From NCBI RefSeq assembly GCF_030680935.1, contig NZ_JAUXUP010000026.1, positions 62,001-126,000 of the forward strand: a DNA stretch of 64,000 nt, read 5' to 3'. The translations under genes were made by a program, and so were the position numbers. The number at the start of each line of letters is the position of its first letter. The first letter of the stretch is position 1. The notes beneath the pieces are model-generated. The model did not search any database, was not told where the DNA came from, and saw only the letters and a list, made by a program, of their open reading frames with translations. Shown piece by piece: positions 1-9,220 of this stretch. The DNA comes from Polaromonas sp. GTDB lineage: Bacteria > Pseudomonadota > Gammaproteobacteria > Burkholderiales > Burkholderiaceae_C.

Positions 1-1752
1 CACGGTGGCCAGTATCGTGCCCCGGTCTTCCAGCGGTGATAACTCCTGCTTCATGGACGGGAACACCAGTGCAATGGCAGCTGCACAAACCAGCATGACC
101 GCCACCACCATCCAACGCGCCTGCAACACCACCCCCTTGATTTTGCTGGCCACACCTTTCTCGCCCGGTGCAGCGCGGTAGCGGCGCGAGACGACCCAGC
201 GCAAAGCCGTTCCGTAGCGATCCGAGAGCGTCGTCAGCCAACGCTCCATGGAGCGGTCAAACCAGTTGGGCTTGGGGTTGTGCTTGAGCAAGAGCGAACA
301 CATCATCGGCGTCAGGGTCAGGGCGACCAGGCCCGACACCACCACCGCACCGGCCAGCGCCAACGCAAACTCGACAAACAGCCGCCCGGTTCGCCCGGGG
401 GTAAAAGCCAGTGGCGCATACACCGCCACCAGCGTGGCCGTCATGGTGACGACTGCAAAGCCAATTTCACGCGCGCCCTTGATCGCTGCAGAGAAAGGGT
501 CCAGTCCCTCCTCGATGTGCCGGAAAATATTCTCCAGCATCACAATTGCATCGTCAACGACGAGCCCAATGGCCAGCACCAAAGCCAGCAAAGTCAGGGT
601 GTTGATCGTGAACCCGGCCAGCGCCATCAGCGCAAAGGTACCCACCAGACTCACAGGAATGGTGACGATGGGAATGATGGAGGCACGGAAAGTGCGCAGA
701 AACACAAAAATCACCAGCGCCACCAGAGCCACCGCCTCGGCAATGGTCCTGTAGACGTTTTTGACGGAGCGGTCGATGAAGATCGAGTTGTCGTTGGCCA
801 CGTCAATCAACATGCCGCCGGGCAGGTCTGCCTGCAGGCGCGGGATCATCTCGCGCACCCCCTTGGAGAGCACCAGCGGGTTGGCTGTCGCCTGCCGTAT
901 CACGCCGACAGCCACCGCCGAGCGGCCATTGAGCCGCACGGCGCTGCGCTCGTCGGCGGCGGCCTCTTCCACCCGGGCCACATCCCGGATCTTGACGGGA
1001 AAACCGTTGACGCTTTTGATGACAATCTCTGAAAACTGCGCCGGGCGCACCAGGTCGGTCTGGGAGGTGACGCTGAACTCACGTTGTTGGGATTCAATGC
1101 GTCCGGCCGGCAGTTCCAGGTTGCTGCGCCTGAGGGCGTCTTCCACATCCTGGGTCGTGAGCTTGTAACCGGCCAGCTTGTCGGCATCCAGCCAGACACG
1201 CATGGCATATTTGCGCTCACCAAAAATGCGCACATCCGCCACACCGCTCACCGTCTGCAGGCGCGATTTGACGACCCGGTTGATCAGGTCATTGATCTGC
1301 AAACGAGACAGCGTTTCGCTGCTGAAAGCCAGAAAAATAACCGGGAAGGCATCGGCCTCTACCTTGGCGATCACCGGTTCCTCGATCGCCTGCGGCAAGC
1401 GGTTGCGTACACGCGACGTGCGGTCACGTACCTCGGCGGCGGCGGCGTCTGCATCTTTTTCAAGCCGGAAGCGCACCGAGATCTGCGCCTGCTCTGCCCG
1501 GCTGATGGAAGTGATGACATCGACCGCATCAATGCCAGCGATCGAGTCTTCCAGCGGCTTGGTGACCTGTGACTCAATCACCTCGGCCGACGCGCCGGCA
1601 TAACGCACGCTCACGGTGACTACCGGCTCATCGATTTTCGGGTACTCGCGCACCGCCAGGCGGCTGAAACTGACCGCTCCCACCAGTACGATCAACAGCG
1701 AGAGCACGGTGGCAAAGACGGGCCGTCGTATGGAAATTTCAGCTAGTTGCAT
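1..1752 (-). CDS. RND efflux transporter permease, N-terminal part (runs off left edge)
   Basis: This is the inner-membrane proton-driven pump subunit of a tripartite RND (AcrB/MexB-like) multidrug efflux system. 584 residues are visible from an ATG at 1752; the family is about 1030-1060 residues, so a little under half lies outside the window. The start MQLAEISIRRPVFATVLS is the typical first helix. The helix-4 signature GLVVDDAIVMLENI, which carries the paired proton-relay aspartates, is intact, and several further membrane helices follow (for example around VALVALVIFVFLRTF). It lies 33 bp downstream of the adaptor gene on the same strand, so the two form one operon. The outer-membrane channel gene is not visible. 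Substrates cannot be read from the sequence. Confidence 0.93.
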   Translation of the reverse strand, partial: MQLAEISIRRPVFATVLSLLIVLVGAVSFSRLAVREYPKIDEPVVTVSVRYAGASAEVIESQVTKPLEDSIAGIDAVDVITSISRAEQAQISVRFRLEKDADAAAAEVRDRTSRVRNRLPQAIEEPVIAKVEADAFPVIFLAFSSETLSRLQINDLINRVVKSRLQTVSGVADVRIFGERKYAMRVWLDADKLAGYKLTTQDVEDALRRSNLELPAGRIESQQREFSVTSQTDLVRPAQFSEIVIKSVNGFPVKIRDVARVEEAAADERSAVRLNGRSAVAVGVIRQATANPLVLSKGVREMIPRLQADLPGGMLIDVANDNSIFIDRSVKNVYRTIAEAVALVALVIFVFLRTFRASIIPIVTIPVSLVGTFALMALAGFTINTLTLLALVLAIGLVVDDAIVMLENIFRHIEEGLDPFSAAIKGAREIGFAVVTMTATLVAVYAPLAFTPGRTGRLFVEFALALAGAVVVSGLVALTLTPMMCSLLLKHNPKPNWFDRSMERWLTTLSDRYGTALRWVVSRRYRAAPGEKGVASKIKGVVLQARWMVVAVMLVCAAAIALVFPSMKQELSPLEDRGTILATV

Positions 1753-1785
1753 AAAGGGCTGCCTCTTCGGTCACCGGGTCAGTAT

Positions 1786-3195
1786 TCAGGCCGGATCACG
1801 CGCCGCTGCCGCCGGACGGCGATCCGGGGTGGCCGCATTGCGCCCCGCTTTCGAGGCGGTCGGCAACTCGGCAACAACGGATCCGCAGGGGTTTGGCCCG
1901 GAAGTCGACATCCGCGCTGCGGGCGCAGCAGCAAGCGCCTTGTCTCCGCGCGGCCCAACCGGGGACGAGGCGGCTGGCGCAGCAGCAGACGAAGGCGGTG
2001 GCGCTGGCCCCGTTGCAGAAGCGCCGGCCGAAGACGCTGCGGCGGAAGGGCCTGGCCCCCCCGCACGCGCACTGGCCAGATCGACCACAGTGACCACCGT
2101 CCCGTCGCGTTGCACCCGCTGCTGGCCCGCCGTCACCACGCTGTCACCGGCTTCAAGCCCTTCCAGAATTTCCACCTTGCCGGGGCTGCGCAGACCGAGC
2201 TTGACTTCCACGCGCTGGGTTGTGCGGGTTTTTTCGTCCGGCCCGCCCAGCAGCTTGATGACAAACTGTCGGCCGCCCTGGGGAACAATGGCTTCCTCGG
2301 GGATCACGCGTGCGCCTTCACGCACACCAAAAACAGTATTGACCCGCGCAAACATGCCAGGCCTGAGCTGCAACTGGCGGTTGTCAATACAAGCCCGGAT
2401 GCCCACAGAGCGCCCATTGGCATCGATCAGCGGGTCAATCGCCTGAATCTGCGCGCTGTATTTGCGCCCTGGCAACGCATCAATGTCGAGCAGGGCCGTC
2501 TGACCCCGTTTGACCTTGCTCTGAAAGCGCTCAGGCAACCTGAAATCCACAAAAATCGCTTCGATGTCTTCGATGTTGACAATGTCTGCGCCGTCTTTCA
2601 GGTAGTCGCCCACGTTGACCAGCCGGATACCGGCAATGCCGTCAAACGGCGCGACGATTTTCAGCCGTGCGGCCGTGGCTTTGGCCAGCGCCAGCTTGGC
2701 TTGCGCGACCTGCAGATTGGCCGCGCTTTCATCCAGCGAGCGCTGGCTGATGAAATTTTGCGCCACCAGTTCCTGGTTGCGTTTCTGGTTGGCCTGGGCT
2801 ATCGACAGCTCGGCCTGGCTTTGCTGGACTTGTGCCAGCGGCAGCTGGTCGTCAAACTGAACCAGCACCTGCCCCATGCGCACGCGCTGCCCATCCGTGA
2901 AATTGAGCGCGGTGATACGGCCGCTGACCTCGGGCCGCAACACCACCCCACGGCGTGAGCGCAGGCTGCCCACCGCCGAGGTGTCGTCGCTGAGCCGCGC
3001 CAGCTCCACCCGGGCCGCTTCCACCGAGGGCGGCCTTGCGCGGGTACCGGCCGCACTGGCGACCGAGCCAGGCGCAGCAAGCGCAGGCTGCGCTACCGTA
3101 TCGCCGGAGGCAGGCTTCTGGTACCACCAGGCTGCACCCGACGCTGCGGCAATGCCGGCCACCGCGATCACCATGTAAGTTGCTTTTTTAGCCAT
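1786..3195 (-). CDS. RND efflux periplasmic adaptor (membrane fusion protein)
   Basis: HlyD/MexA-family adaptor, 469 residues, linking the RND permease to an outer-membrane channel. After a cytoplasmic start (MAKKATYMVIAVAGIAAAS, one N-terminal membrane anchor or signal segment) come the lipoyl half-motif (RPEVSGRITALNFTDGQRV), a coiled-coil hairpin (VQQSQAELSIAQANQKRNQ onwards), the second lipoyl half (VAPFDGIAGIRLVNVGDYL) and the beta-barrel domain. The core ends near residue 375. An extra tail of about 90 residues is almost entirely Ala, Pro, Ser and Gly, unusual for the family and probably disordered. It is the first gene of the pump operon. Confidence 0.93.
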   Translation of the reverse strand: MAKKATYMVIAVAGIAAASGAAWWYQKPASGDTVAQPALAAPGSVASAAGTRARPPSVEAARVELARLSDDTSAVGSLRSRRGVVLRPEVSGRITALNFTDGQRVRMGQVLVQFDDQLPLAQVQQSQAELSIAQANQKRNQELVAQNFISQRSLDESAANLQVAQAKLALAKATAARLKIVAPFDGIAGIRLVNVGDYLKDGADIVNIEDIEAIFVDFRLPERFQSKVKRGQTALLDIDALPGRKYSAQIQAIDPLIDANGRSVGIRACIDNRQLQLRPGMFARVNTVFGVREGARVIPEEAIVPQGGRQFVIKLLGGPDEKTRTTQRVEVKLGLRSPGKVEILEGLEAGDSVVTAGQQRVQRDGTVVTVVDLASARAGGPGPSAAASSAGASATGPAPPPSSAAAPAASSPVGPRGDKALAAAPAARMSTSGPNPCGSVVAELPTASKAGRNAATPDRRPAAAARDPA

Positions 3196-3404
3196 GAAGA
3201 CTTGTTATAAAAGGAAACGAACTTCCAATGTATCAGGACGCTTCGGGCTGTACAGGCTGCGGGCTTCTCCGACGCTCTTTTTCCTGGCGGCTTTACAAGG
3301 GCTTTACCCACGCCAGTCGAGTTGGGGCTGCCTTGTCGGCTGCGATAATGTGTATGCTTGTTTTGCCCACTTTTCGCGCTCGCGGGTGGGCACAGGCGCC
3401 CTGT

Positions 3405-3878
3405 TCAGCGGCGACCCAGCGCTCGCTCCACACCCATGTTGGCCAGCGCATCGGCGCGCTCGTTGCCGGGGTCGCCGGCATGGCCCTTGACCCAACGCCA
3501 ATCAATGGTGTGGCCGCCGCTGCTGACCAGTGTGTCGAGTTTTTGCCAGAGATCCACGTTTTTTACCGGCTGTTTGGCTGCGGTGCGCCAACCCCTGGCC
3601 TTCCAGCCGCTGATCCATTCGGTGATGCCCTTGCGCACATATTCGCTGTCCAGATAAAGCGTAACGCGGCAGGGCCGCTTGAGCGCGGCCAGGGCTTCAA
3701 TCACCGCCGTCATCTCCATGCGGTTGTTGGTGGTGCCCAGTTCGCCCCCGAACAGCTCCTTGAGCGTGTCGCCGCTGGTCAACATCGCGCCCCAACCACC
3801 CGGGCCGGGGTTGCCCTTGCAGGCGCCGTCGGTGTAGATCACCACCTGTTGGGCCGCTGTCTGTAAATCGTCTGTCAT
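3405..3878 (-). CDS. rnhA: Ribonuclease HI
   Basis: Cleaves the RNA strand of RNA-DNA hybrids, removing primers and R-loops. 157 residues, the normal bacterial length. The four acidic catalytic positions are recognisable: [16 protein letters not shown] (Asp), [13 protein letters not shown] (Glu), LYLDSEYV (Asp) and [18 protein letters not shown] (His and final Asp). Its ATG overlaps the stop of the upstream methyltransferase gene by 4 nt (ATGA), so the two are probably translationally coupled. In many proteobacteria dnaQ follows rnhA; here about 210 bp without a convincing gene separates it from the efflux operon. Confidence 0.96.
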   Translation of the reverse strand: MTDDLQTAAQQVVIYTDGACKGNPGPGGWGAMLTSGDTLKELFGGELGTTNNRMEMTAVIEALAALKRPCRVTLYLDSEYVRKGITEWISGWKARGWRTAAKQPVKNVDLWQKLDTLVSSGGHTIDWRWVKGHAGDPGNERADALANMGVERALGRR

Positions 3879-4729
3879 GAATCCGGGGTATCCAGTTTTT
3901 TGTGGTGATTGGGATGAAGTGAAAATGTGCCGGGGCGCCGCACCTGATTGGCAATCACGGCCGGCGCGGCGGCGCCTGCCTTTTGTGTTTTCCAGTTAGG
4001 CTCCAGCAGGCGCATGCCTCGCACGCGCTTGACTGCCACCAGAAAATACAGGGCTCCAAAAATAGGCCACCAGCGCTGGCCCACCTTGTCCATCCAGGAA
4101 AACCGCTCCAGCGACGCTGCGCGGCTGACTGCAGGCCGGTAACAGCCGAACTGGCCGGATTCGACCTCAAAGCTGAGCAGGCGCAGCCAGTCGCGCAGCC
4201 GCCAGTAACCAATAAATTCGCCGGCTTCAGGCAGAAACAACTCGCCATAACCCAGGCGCCGGTAAAAATGCGCCCGGCGCTGGCGCAAGCCCCAGAGGCT
4301 GGCAGGGTTCAGGCCGGTGATGACCACGCGGCCTTCCGGCACCAGCACACGCTCGACTTCGCGCAGGGTCGCATGCGGGTCAATGCTGAGTTCCAGCGTA
4401 TGTGGCAACAGCACCAGGTCCAGGCTGTTGGCAGGAAAAGGCAAGGCGGCTGAATCGCTCAACAAGGCGATGCGCGGGGAACTCGCTGCCGGCCTGGCGC
4501 TCTGACCCGCGTTGGCGGATGATGCGGATTCGGAGCCCTGCGCCGCCAGCCATTTGTGCGGCATGCGGTTGCTGCCCAGCGCGTCGAGTTCGGGCAGGCC
4601 GAGCTGCAGGGCGTGGTAGCCAAACATGTCGGCGACGGCCTGGTCAAATCGCTCGCGCTCCCACGCCAGCAAATACTCGCCGGGCGGGGTTTTGATCCAG
4701 TCTGTGAATCCTATAATTTGTGAGCCCAT
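3875..4729 (-). CDS. SAM-dependent methyltransferase-like protein
   Basis: 284 residues from an ATG at 4729; an upstream in-frame extension was rejected because it would run through gloB, which starts 12 bp away on the other strand. The centre resembles the post-motif-I part of class I methyltransferases: [20 protein letters not shown] followed by [21 protein letters not shown] do not see the usual glycine-rich motif I, so SAM binding may be modified. The N-terminal [20 protein letters not shown] is shared with proteins found next to rnhA and gloB in other betaproteobacteria (from memory). The substrate is unknown. Confidence 0.8.
   Translation of the reverse strand: MGSQIIGFTDWIKTPPGEYLLAWERERFDQAVADMFGYHALQLGLPELDALGSNRMPHKWLAAQGSESASSANAGQSARPAASSPRIALLSDSAALPFPANSLDLVLLPHTLELSIDPHATLREVERVLVPEGRVVITGLNPASLWGLRQRRAHFYRRLGYGELFLPEAGEFIGYWRLRDWLRLLSFEVESGQFGCYRPAVSRAASLERFSWMDKVGQRWWPIFGALYFLVAVKRVRGMRLLEPNWKTQKAGAAAPAVIANQVRRPGTFSLHPNHHKKLDTPDS
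4712..4717 (+). promoter_or_regulatory. Probable -10 element for gloB
   Basis: A perfect TATAAT lies 24 bp before the gloB ATG, inside the first codons of the divergent methyltransferase gene. Upstream T-rich sequence (4689-4696) could serve as a poor -35 element. The short distance implies a brief leader for the gloB-mltD operon. No experimental support; assigned by match and position. Confidence 0.45.
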
Positions 4730-4741
4730 GAAGACTGCTGC

Positions 4742-5512
4742 ATGTTCCTGACACCCATCCCCGCATTTGACGACAACTACCTGTGGATGCTCGACGACGG
4801 CCGCCGCGCGCTGATTGTCGATCCAGGCGATGCGGCGCCCGTGTTTCAGGCGCTGCAAGACCGGCAGCTTCAATTAGAGTCGATTCTAGTCACGCACCAT
4901 CACGCGGACCACACCGGCGGCGTGGAAGCGTTGCGGCGCGCCACGGGCGCCAAAGTGTTTGGCCCGGCACGTGAGCGCATACCCGGGCCGTTTACGCCGC
5001 TGGCCGATGGCGACACGGTGCAGGCACTCGGGCTGAACTTCCAGGTCATCGACGTGCCAGGGCACACCGCCGGGCATATTGCATTTTTCGCACCCGAAAG
5101 GGACGGCAGCCCTTTGCTGTTCTGCGGCGACACGCTGTTTTCAGGTGGCTGCGGGCGCCTGTTTGAAGGCACCCCGGCGCAGATGCTGGCATCGCTGGAT
5201 CGCCTGGCCGCGCTGCCTGGCAACACGGTTGTCTGCTGTACCCATGAATACACCATGGGTAATCTGCGTTTTGCCCTGGCGGTAGAACCTGACAACAAGG
5301 ACTTGATTGGTTACCATGCACGCTGTACTGCTTTGCGGAACAACGGAGAGCCGACCTTGCCCACGTCGATTGACCAGGAACTGCTGATCAACCCGTTTTT
5401 GCGTACCCGACATCCCACGGTGGTGGCCGCGGCCAGACGTTTTGACCCGGCGGCCCATGACGAGAACACCCAATTTGCCGCCATCCGGCAATGGAAGAAC
5501 CAATTCAAATGA
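4742..5512 (+). CDS. gloB: Hydroxyacylglutathione hydrolase (glyoxalase II)
   Basis: Hydrolyses S-lactoylglutathione to lactate and glutathione, the second step of methylglyoxal detoxification, in the cytoplasm. 256 residues, the usual length. It is a metallo-beta-lactamase fold with the metal-binding motif THHHADH at residues 51-57, later ligands at DVPGHTAGH and FCGDTLFSGGCGR, and the C-terminal substrate domain with CTHEYTMGNLRFAL. It is divergent from the methyltransferase and overlaps the start of mltD by 4 nt (ATGA), indicating co-transcription. Confidence 0.96.
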   Translation: MFLTPIPAFDDNYLWMLDDGRRALIVDPGDAAPVFQALQDRQLQLESILVTHHHADHTGGVEALRRATGAKVFGPARERIPGPFTPLADGDTVQALGLNFQVIDVPGHTAGHIAFFAPERDGSPLLFCGDTLFSGGCGRLFEGTPAQMLASLDRLAALPGNTVVCCTHEYTMGNLRFALAVEPDNKDLIGYHARCTALRNNGEPTLPTSIDQELLINPFLRTRHPTVVAAARRFDPAAHDENTQFAAIRQWKNQFK

Positions 5513-7074
5513 CCGAGCCGTACGCCCCGCCCTCTTCACCTTCACTCATCTTTCATGGCCGTGCTGCCAGCCGTATCACCCGACTTCCTTCCCTTGTTGC
5601 CTTGCTCGCAGTCGCGGTGCTCGCCGGCTGTGCCAGCACCAGCCCGACCGGCATGCCCGGCGACCCGGTACTGAGTACCTCATCGGTTCCCGCATCGGCT
5701 GCCAAACCGGTTTACCCCAGCGGTCCGCTGACACCGATTGACCGGGCCCAGGCAACGTCCAGCGCGGTGACCGCTACCCAGACGCCCGCTGATTTGTGGG
5801 ACCGCATGCGCCGTGGCTTCGCCATGCCCAACCTGGAAGGCGAACTGGTGACCGACCGCGAGCAGTGGTATGCCAGTCGGCCCGACTACATCCAGCGCAT
5901 GACCGAGCGCTCCAGCAAATACCTGTTTCACATTGTTGAAGAGCTTGAACGCCGCAACATGCCGACCGAGCTGGCCTTGCTGCCCTACATTGAAAGTGCC
6001 TTCAACCCGCAGGCGGTGTCCAGCGCCAAGGCCGCTGGCATGTGGCAGTTCATGCCGGCCACCGGCAGGTATTTTGATTTGAAGCAAAACGCCTTTCGTG
6101 ATGACCGCCGCGATGTACTGGCCTCCACACGCGCCGCGCTGGACTACCTGCAAAAACTGCACCGCATGTTTGGCGACTGGCATCTGGCGCTGGCCGCGTA
6201 CAACTGGGGCGAGGGCAGTGTGGGCAGGGCCATCGCCAGGAATAAAAAAGACGGGCTGGGCACCAGCTACACCGATCTGCGCATGCCCGATGAAACCCGG
6301 CTGTACGTGCCCAAGCTGCAGGCCGTCAAGAACATTGTGGCCAACCCCCAGGCCTTTCGGGCCGAGCTGCCAGTGATCGAGAACCATCCCTACTTCCAGC
6401 AGGTGCAGATCACCCGCGACATCGACGTCGCGCTGGCCGCCAGACTGGCCGACGTGGAGCTGGCCAACTTCAAGGCGCTCAATCCGTCGGCGCACCGCCC
6501 GGTCATTCTGGCCGCCGGCACGCCGCACATCCTGCTGCCCTGGGACAACGCCAAGGTGTTCCAGCGCAACTTCGAGGCCTACACCCAGGGCCAATACGCC
6601 AGCTGGACCGCCTGGACGGCGCCGGCCACACTCAGCGTCGGCGATGCGGCCAGACGTGTCGGCATGAGCGAAGACGCCCTGCGCGGCGTCAACAACATCC
6701 CGCCACGCATGCTGATCAAGGCCGGCTCTACCCTGCTGGTGTCGCGCACCGCAAAAATGGACGATGACGTGGCCAGCCATGTGGCCGACAACGCGCAGAT
6801 GACGCTGGCACCAGAGATCGTCACACGCCGCAGTACTGTCAAGGCGCGCAAGGGCGAAACCGTGGCCAGCATTGCCAGACGTTACGGCCAAAGCGTCGCC
6901 AGCGTGGCCGAATGGAACAGCGTCAGCGCCACAGCCAGCTTCAAGCTGGGGCAGCAGGTAGTGCTTTTCCTGCCGGTGCGCGCGGCGCGGCCGGCGCGGG
7001 CGCAAACACGCGGCGCCGTGAAGGCGGTCCCGCGCAGCACCGGCAAAGCCGTGGTCAAGAGCAAGAAACGCTAG
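5509..7074 (+). CDS. mltD: Membrane-bound lytic murein transglycosylase D
   Basis: Cleaves peptidoglycan glycan strands to 1,6-anhydro products. About 521 residues from the ATG at 5509, which overlaps the gloB stop. There is an N-terminal lipoprotein signal with lipobox VLAGC. The SLT domain has the catalytic Glu in LLPYIESAFNPQAVS followed by AAGMWQFMPATGRYFDL and LAAYNWGEGSVGRAI. Two LysM-like peptidoglycan-binding repeats lie in the C-terminal third (around ATLSVGDAARRVGMSEDALR and VKARKGETVASIARRYGQS). The C-terminal tail is basic. Outer-membrane anchoring is inferred from the lipobox. Confidence 0.94.
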   Translation: MTEPYAPPSSPSLIFHGRAASRITRLPSLVALLAVAVLAGCASTSPTGMPGDPVLSTSSVPASAAKPVYPSGPLTPIDRAQATSSAVTATQTPADLWDRMRRGFAMPNLEGELVTDREQWYASRPDYIQRMTERSSKYLFHIVEELERRNMPTELALLPYIESAFNPQAVSSAKAAGMWQFMPATGRYFDLKQNAFRDDRRDVLASTRAALDYLQKLHRMFGDWHLALAAYNWGEGSVGRAIARNKKDGLGTSYTDLRMPDETRLYVPKLQAVKNIVANPQAFRAELPVIENHPYFQQVQITRDIDVALAARLADVELANFKALNPSAHRPVILAAGTPHILLPWDNAKVFQRNFEAYTQGQYASWTAWTAPATLSVGDAARRVGMSEDALRGVNNIPPRMLIKAGSTLLVSRTAKMDDDVASHVADNAQMTLAPEIVTRRSTVKARKGETVASIARRYGQSVASVAEWNSVSATASFKLGQQVVLFLPVRAARPARAQTRGAVKAVPRSTGKAVVKSKKR

Positions 7075-7137
7075 CCGGGCAAGAGCCTGAAGTACACGGT
7101 TGTTATCCCTTGACGCCCTTGTCCAGTCTGCGTAATC

Positions 7138-7157
7138 AGCTATCAACATAATAGCTA
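7138..7157. repeat. Partial copy of the GATAGCTGCT-type dispersed repeat
   Basis: The sequence AGCTAT...ATAGCT forms a short inverted repeat between mltD and the next gene. It matches the left half of the fuller repeat copies found at 22839, 24321, 54016 and 60122, but the right half (AAGGGCT...) is absent. Confidence 0.4.
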
Positions 7158-7174
7158 ATCAGACTGCATTTCAC

Positions 7175-8038
7175 ATGGTCGCCAGCACTCCTCGCAAACC
7201 AGTCCAGGCCAAGGCACCCGCCCAGTCACCGTTTAGCTTTCTTTTCGTCATCGGGCTGCTGGCTCTGGCTGCCGGCGTCGTCCTGCTGCTACTTTCCTTC
7301 AAAAATCGGGCTCTGCGTCCCGTCGGTGGCGCACTGCTGCTGATCGGCGTCGTCCTGGCGGGCGGCTACCTGACCAACCGGATCATTTCCGGGATTTATG
7401 TCGATCCCCTTGCCTATGAACCGCCGTGGGCCAAGCTGGGCAGGGGCGATGGCCCGCCCCGATTGCCAGCGCCCGGCAAGCCGGCTGCCCCCGAGGACAA
7501 GCCTTTTGAGATGGACAAACTGATCGACTTTCCCGTGGCTGATGCGCCCCGCCGACCGGTCGCGCCCGTCAACAGGCCCGTTGTAAGCCCGCCGCCGGTG
7601 CGATCCGGCTGGACGACGGAGATATTTGACTTCATGACGCCGCAGCAGTTTGACGCTGTGTGTGCAACACTGTTTGCGCAAAGTGGTCTGGAAACCCGCG
7701 CCCAGTCCCATGGCGCCGCCGGCGGCGTGACCATCTGGCTTCATTCACGCAACGCCCAACAGGGCAAGGACAGCCCGGTGGCAGTTGCCCTTTGCAAGTT
7801 ATGGCCAGGGCAGCCGCTGTTGGTTCGCGATATCCACCCCCTGCTTACCTTGATGGCTGCGCGGGGCCTCAAGCGCGCCACCTACGCCACCGGATCAAGC
7901 TTCACCGAGAACGCCAGCGAGTTTGCGAAAAACAACGGCATCAACGCGCTGGACCGCTTCGGCCTGCTCAAGCTGATTGCCACGCGCACACCTGCTCAGC
8001 AGCAGCAGCTGCTGGCCATTGCTCTTGCGAGGCGCTGA
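7175..8038 (+). CDS. Membrane protein with a degenerate Mrr-like endonuclease domain
   Basis: 287 residues. Two predicted membrane helices (about 20-42 and 46-72) are followed by a proline-rich linker (about 84-145) and a C-terminal domain (about 150-270) with the layout of Mrr-type restriction endonuclease folds: MTPQQFDAVCATLF, then GAAGGVTIWLH, VALCKLW, and TGSSFTENASEFAKNNGIN. In active Mrr proteins the second element ends in Asp (GGxD) and the third reads QxK. Here the Asp is Thr186 and the Gln is Leu206, while Lys208 remains, so catalysis is unlikely. The role is unknown; DNA or protein binding at the membrane is possible. Confidence 0.7.
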   Translation: MVASTPRKPVQAKAPAQSPFSFLFVIGLLALAAGVVLLLLSFKNRALRPVGGALLLIGVVLAGGYLTNRIISGIYVDPLAYEPPWAKLGRGDGPPRLPAPGKPAAPEDKPFEMDKLIDFPVADAPRRPVAPVNRPVVSPPPVRSGWTTEIFDFMTPQQFDAVCATLFAQSGLETRAQSHGAAGGVTIWLHSRNAQQGKDSPVAVALCKLWPGQPLLVRDIHPLLTLMAARGLKRATYATGSSFTENASEFAKNNGINALDRFGLLKLIATRTPAQQQQLLAIALARR

Positions 8039-8053
8039 CTGGCCTGCGGGTTA

Positions 8054-8206
8054 TTACAGTCGCAGTGAGCCGCTGCCAAACAGGCCAATCAGACCAATGA
8101 CAATGAGGTAAATCGCAACGATGTAATTTAGAAGCCGGGGCATGATCAAAATCAGGATGCCGGCAATCAAAGACACGATGGGGCCGAGGTGGAGCGAGAG
8201 ATTCAT
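8054..8206 (-). CDS. Small membrane protein, DUF3096-like
   Basis: 50 residues read directly on the minus strand from ATG 8206 to TAA 8054. The protein begins MNLSLHLGPIVSLIAG and contains MPRLLNYIVAIYLIVIGLIG. Two hydrophobic helices are separated by the short MPRLLNY turn, the pattern I associate with the DUF3096 family. Function unknown. Between it and the ABC permease gene (8207-8378) I see no further gene. Confidence 0.75.
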   Translation of the reverse strand: MNLSLHLGPIVSLIAGILILIMPRLLNYIVAIYLIVIGLIGLFGSGSLRL

Positions 8207-8378
8207 GGGGGTTCCTTGTCATGAGACCGCCCTTGCCTTGCATGGAGTCAGCACCGATAGCGACAGCGCACGGTGTTGGGCGGTGAACGTTCAATGTAGC
8301 TTCGGGCCTGCCGGTCGTCTGTAGGACGGAGCAGCTACCGTACCCCGGCCTGCGCAACCGTCAGAAATACACAGCCCA

Positions 8379-9218
8379 TCACAGTTTCTCCGTATCGCCG
8401 GTGCGCGGCTGCCACTTCATGAGCTTTTTCTCGACCCGCCCGACGATGCCGTCGAGCACCAGCGCAAACGCGGTCAGCACCACAATCCCGGCAAACACGG
8501 TGTTCACATCAAACGTGCCCTCCGCCTGCAGGATCAGGTAACCAACACCGCGTGCAGAACCCAGGTACTCACCGACCACCGCACCGACAAAAGCCAGGCC
8601 CACCGAGGTATGCAGGCTGGAGAAAACCCAGCTGGTGGCACTTGGCAGGTACACGGTGCGCAGCAACTGCCGCTGGTTGGCACCGAGCATGCGCGCATTG
8701 TTGAGCACCACCGGGCTGACCTCTTTCACACCCTGGTACACGTTGAAGAAAACAATGAAAAATACCAGCGTGACCGCCAGCGCCACCTTGCTCCAGATAC
8801 CCAGTCCAAACCACATGGCGAAAATCGGCGCAAGAATCACGCGTGGCATTGAATTGGCGGCCTTGATATACGGGTCCAGGATGGCGCTGGCCGTGGGCGC
8901 CAGCGCCAGCCAAAGGCCGCATGCCAGGCCCAGCATGGTTCCGATGCCAAAGGCCAGCACGGTTTCCAGCAAGGTGGTGCCGAGATGGATGTAAATGTCG
9001 GCATTGCCCGGCAAGCCATCGGGGAACAGGAGGCTGGGACCAAAACCAAAAGGCATGAACCAGGACCAGACACGCCCTGCCACCTTGACTGGCTCACCCA
9101 GAAAGAAAGCCAGTTGCTGATCCCGCGAAGCCAGCTGCCACAGCGCCAGAAAAGCCAGCAGCATGCCGACTTGCCATGCGCGCAGGTTGGATGCAGACGG
9201 TTTGAGAGAGGACCACAT
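8379..9218 (-). CDS. ABC transporter permease (nitrate/sulfonate/taurine type)
   Basis: Inner-membrane channel subunit of a SsuC/TauC-like importer, 279 residues from ATG 9218. It has about six hydrophobic helices, and the cytoplasmic EAA-type loop is near GVKEVSPVVLNNARMLGAN. The start lies 2 bp after the stop of the ATPase gene, so the two are translationally coupled; a longer in-frame version would overlap the ATPase gene. It is the third gene of the binding protein-ATPase-permease operon on the minus strand. Confidence 0.9.
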   Translation of the reverse strand: MWSSLKPSASNLRAWQVGMLLAFLALWQLASRDQQLAFFLGEPVKVAGRVWSWFMPFGFGPSLLFPDGLPGNADIYIHLGTTLLETVLAFGIGTMLGLACGLWLALAPTASAILDPYIKAANSMPRVILAPIFAMWFGLGIWSKVALAVTLVFFIVFFNVYQGVKEVSPVVLNNARMLGANQRQLLRTVYLPSATSWVFSSLHTSVGLAFVGAVVGEYLGSARGVGYLILQAEGTFDVNTVFAGIVVLTAFALVLDGIVGRVEKKLMKWQPRTGDTEKL

Positions 9219-9220
9219 GT

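Noticed and set aside
3196-3404. Short plus-strand frame after the efflux adaptor start
   Set aside because: No ribosome-binding site, cysteine- and arginine-rich composition, and it continues into rnhA antisense; not a credible gene.
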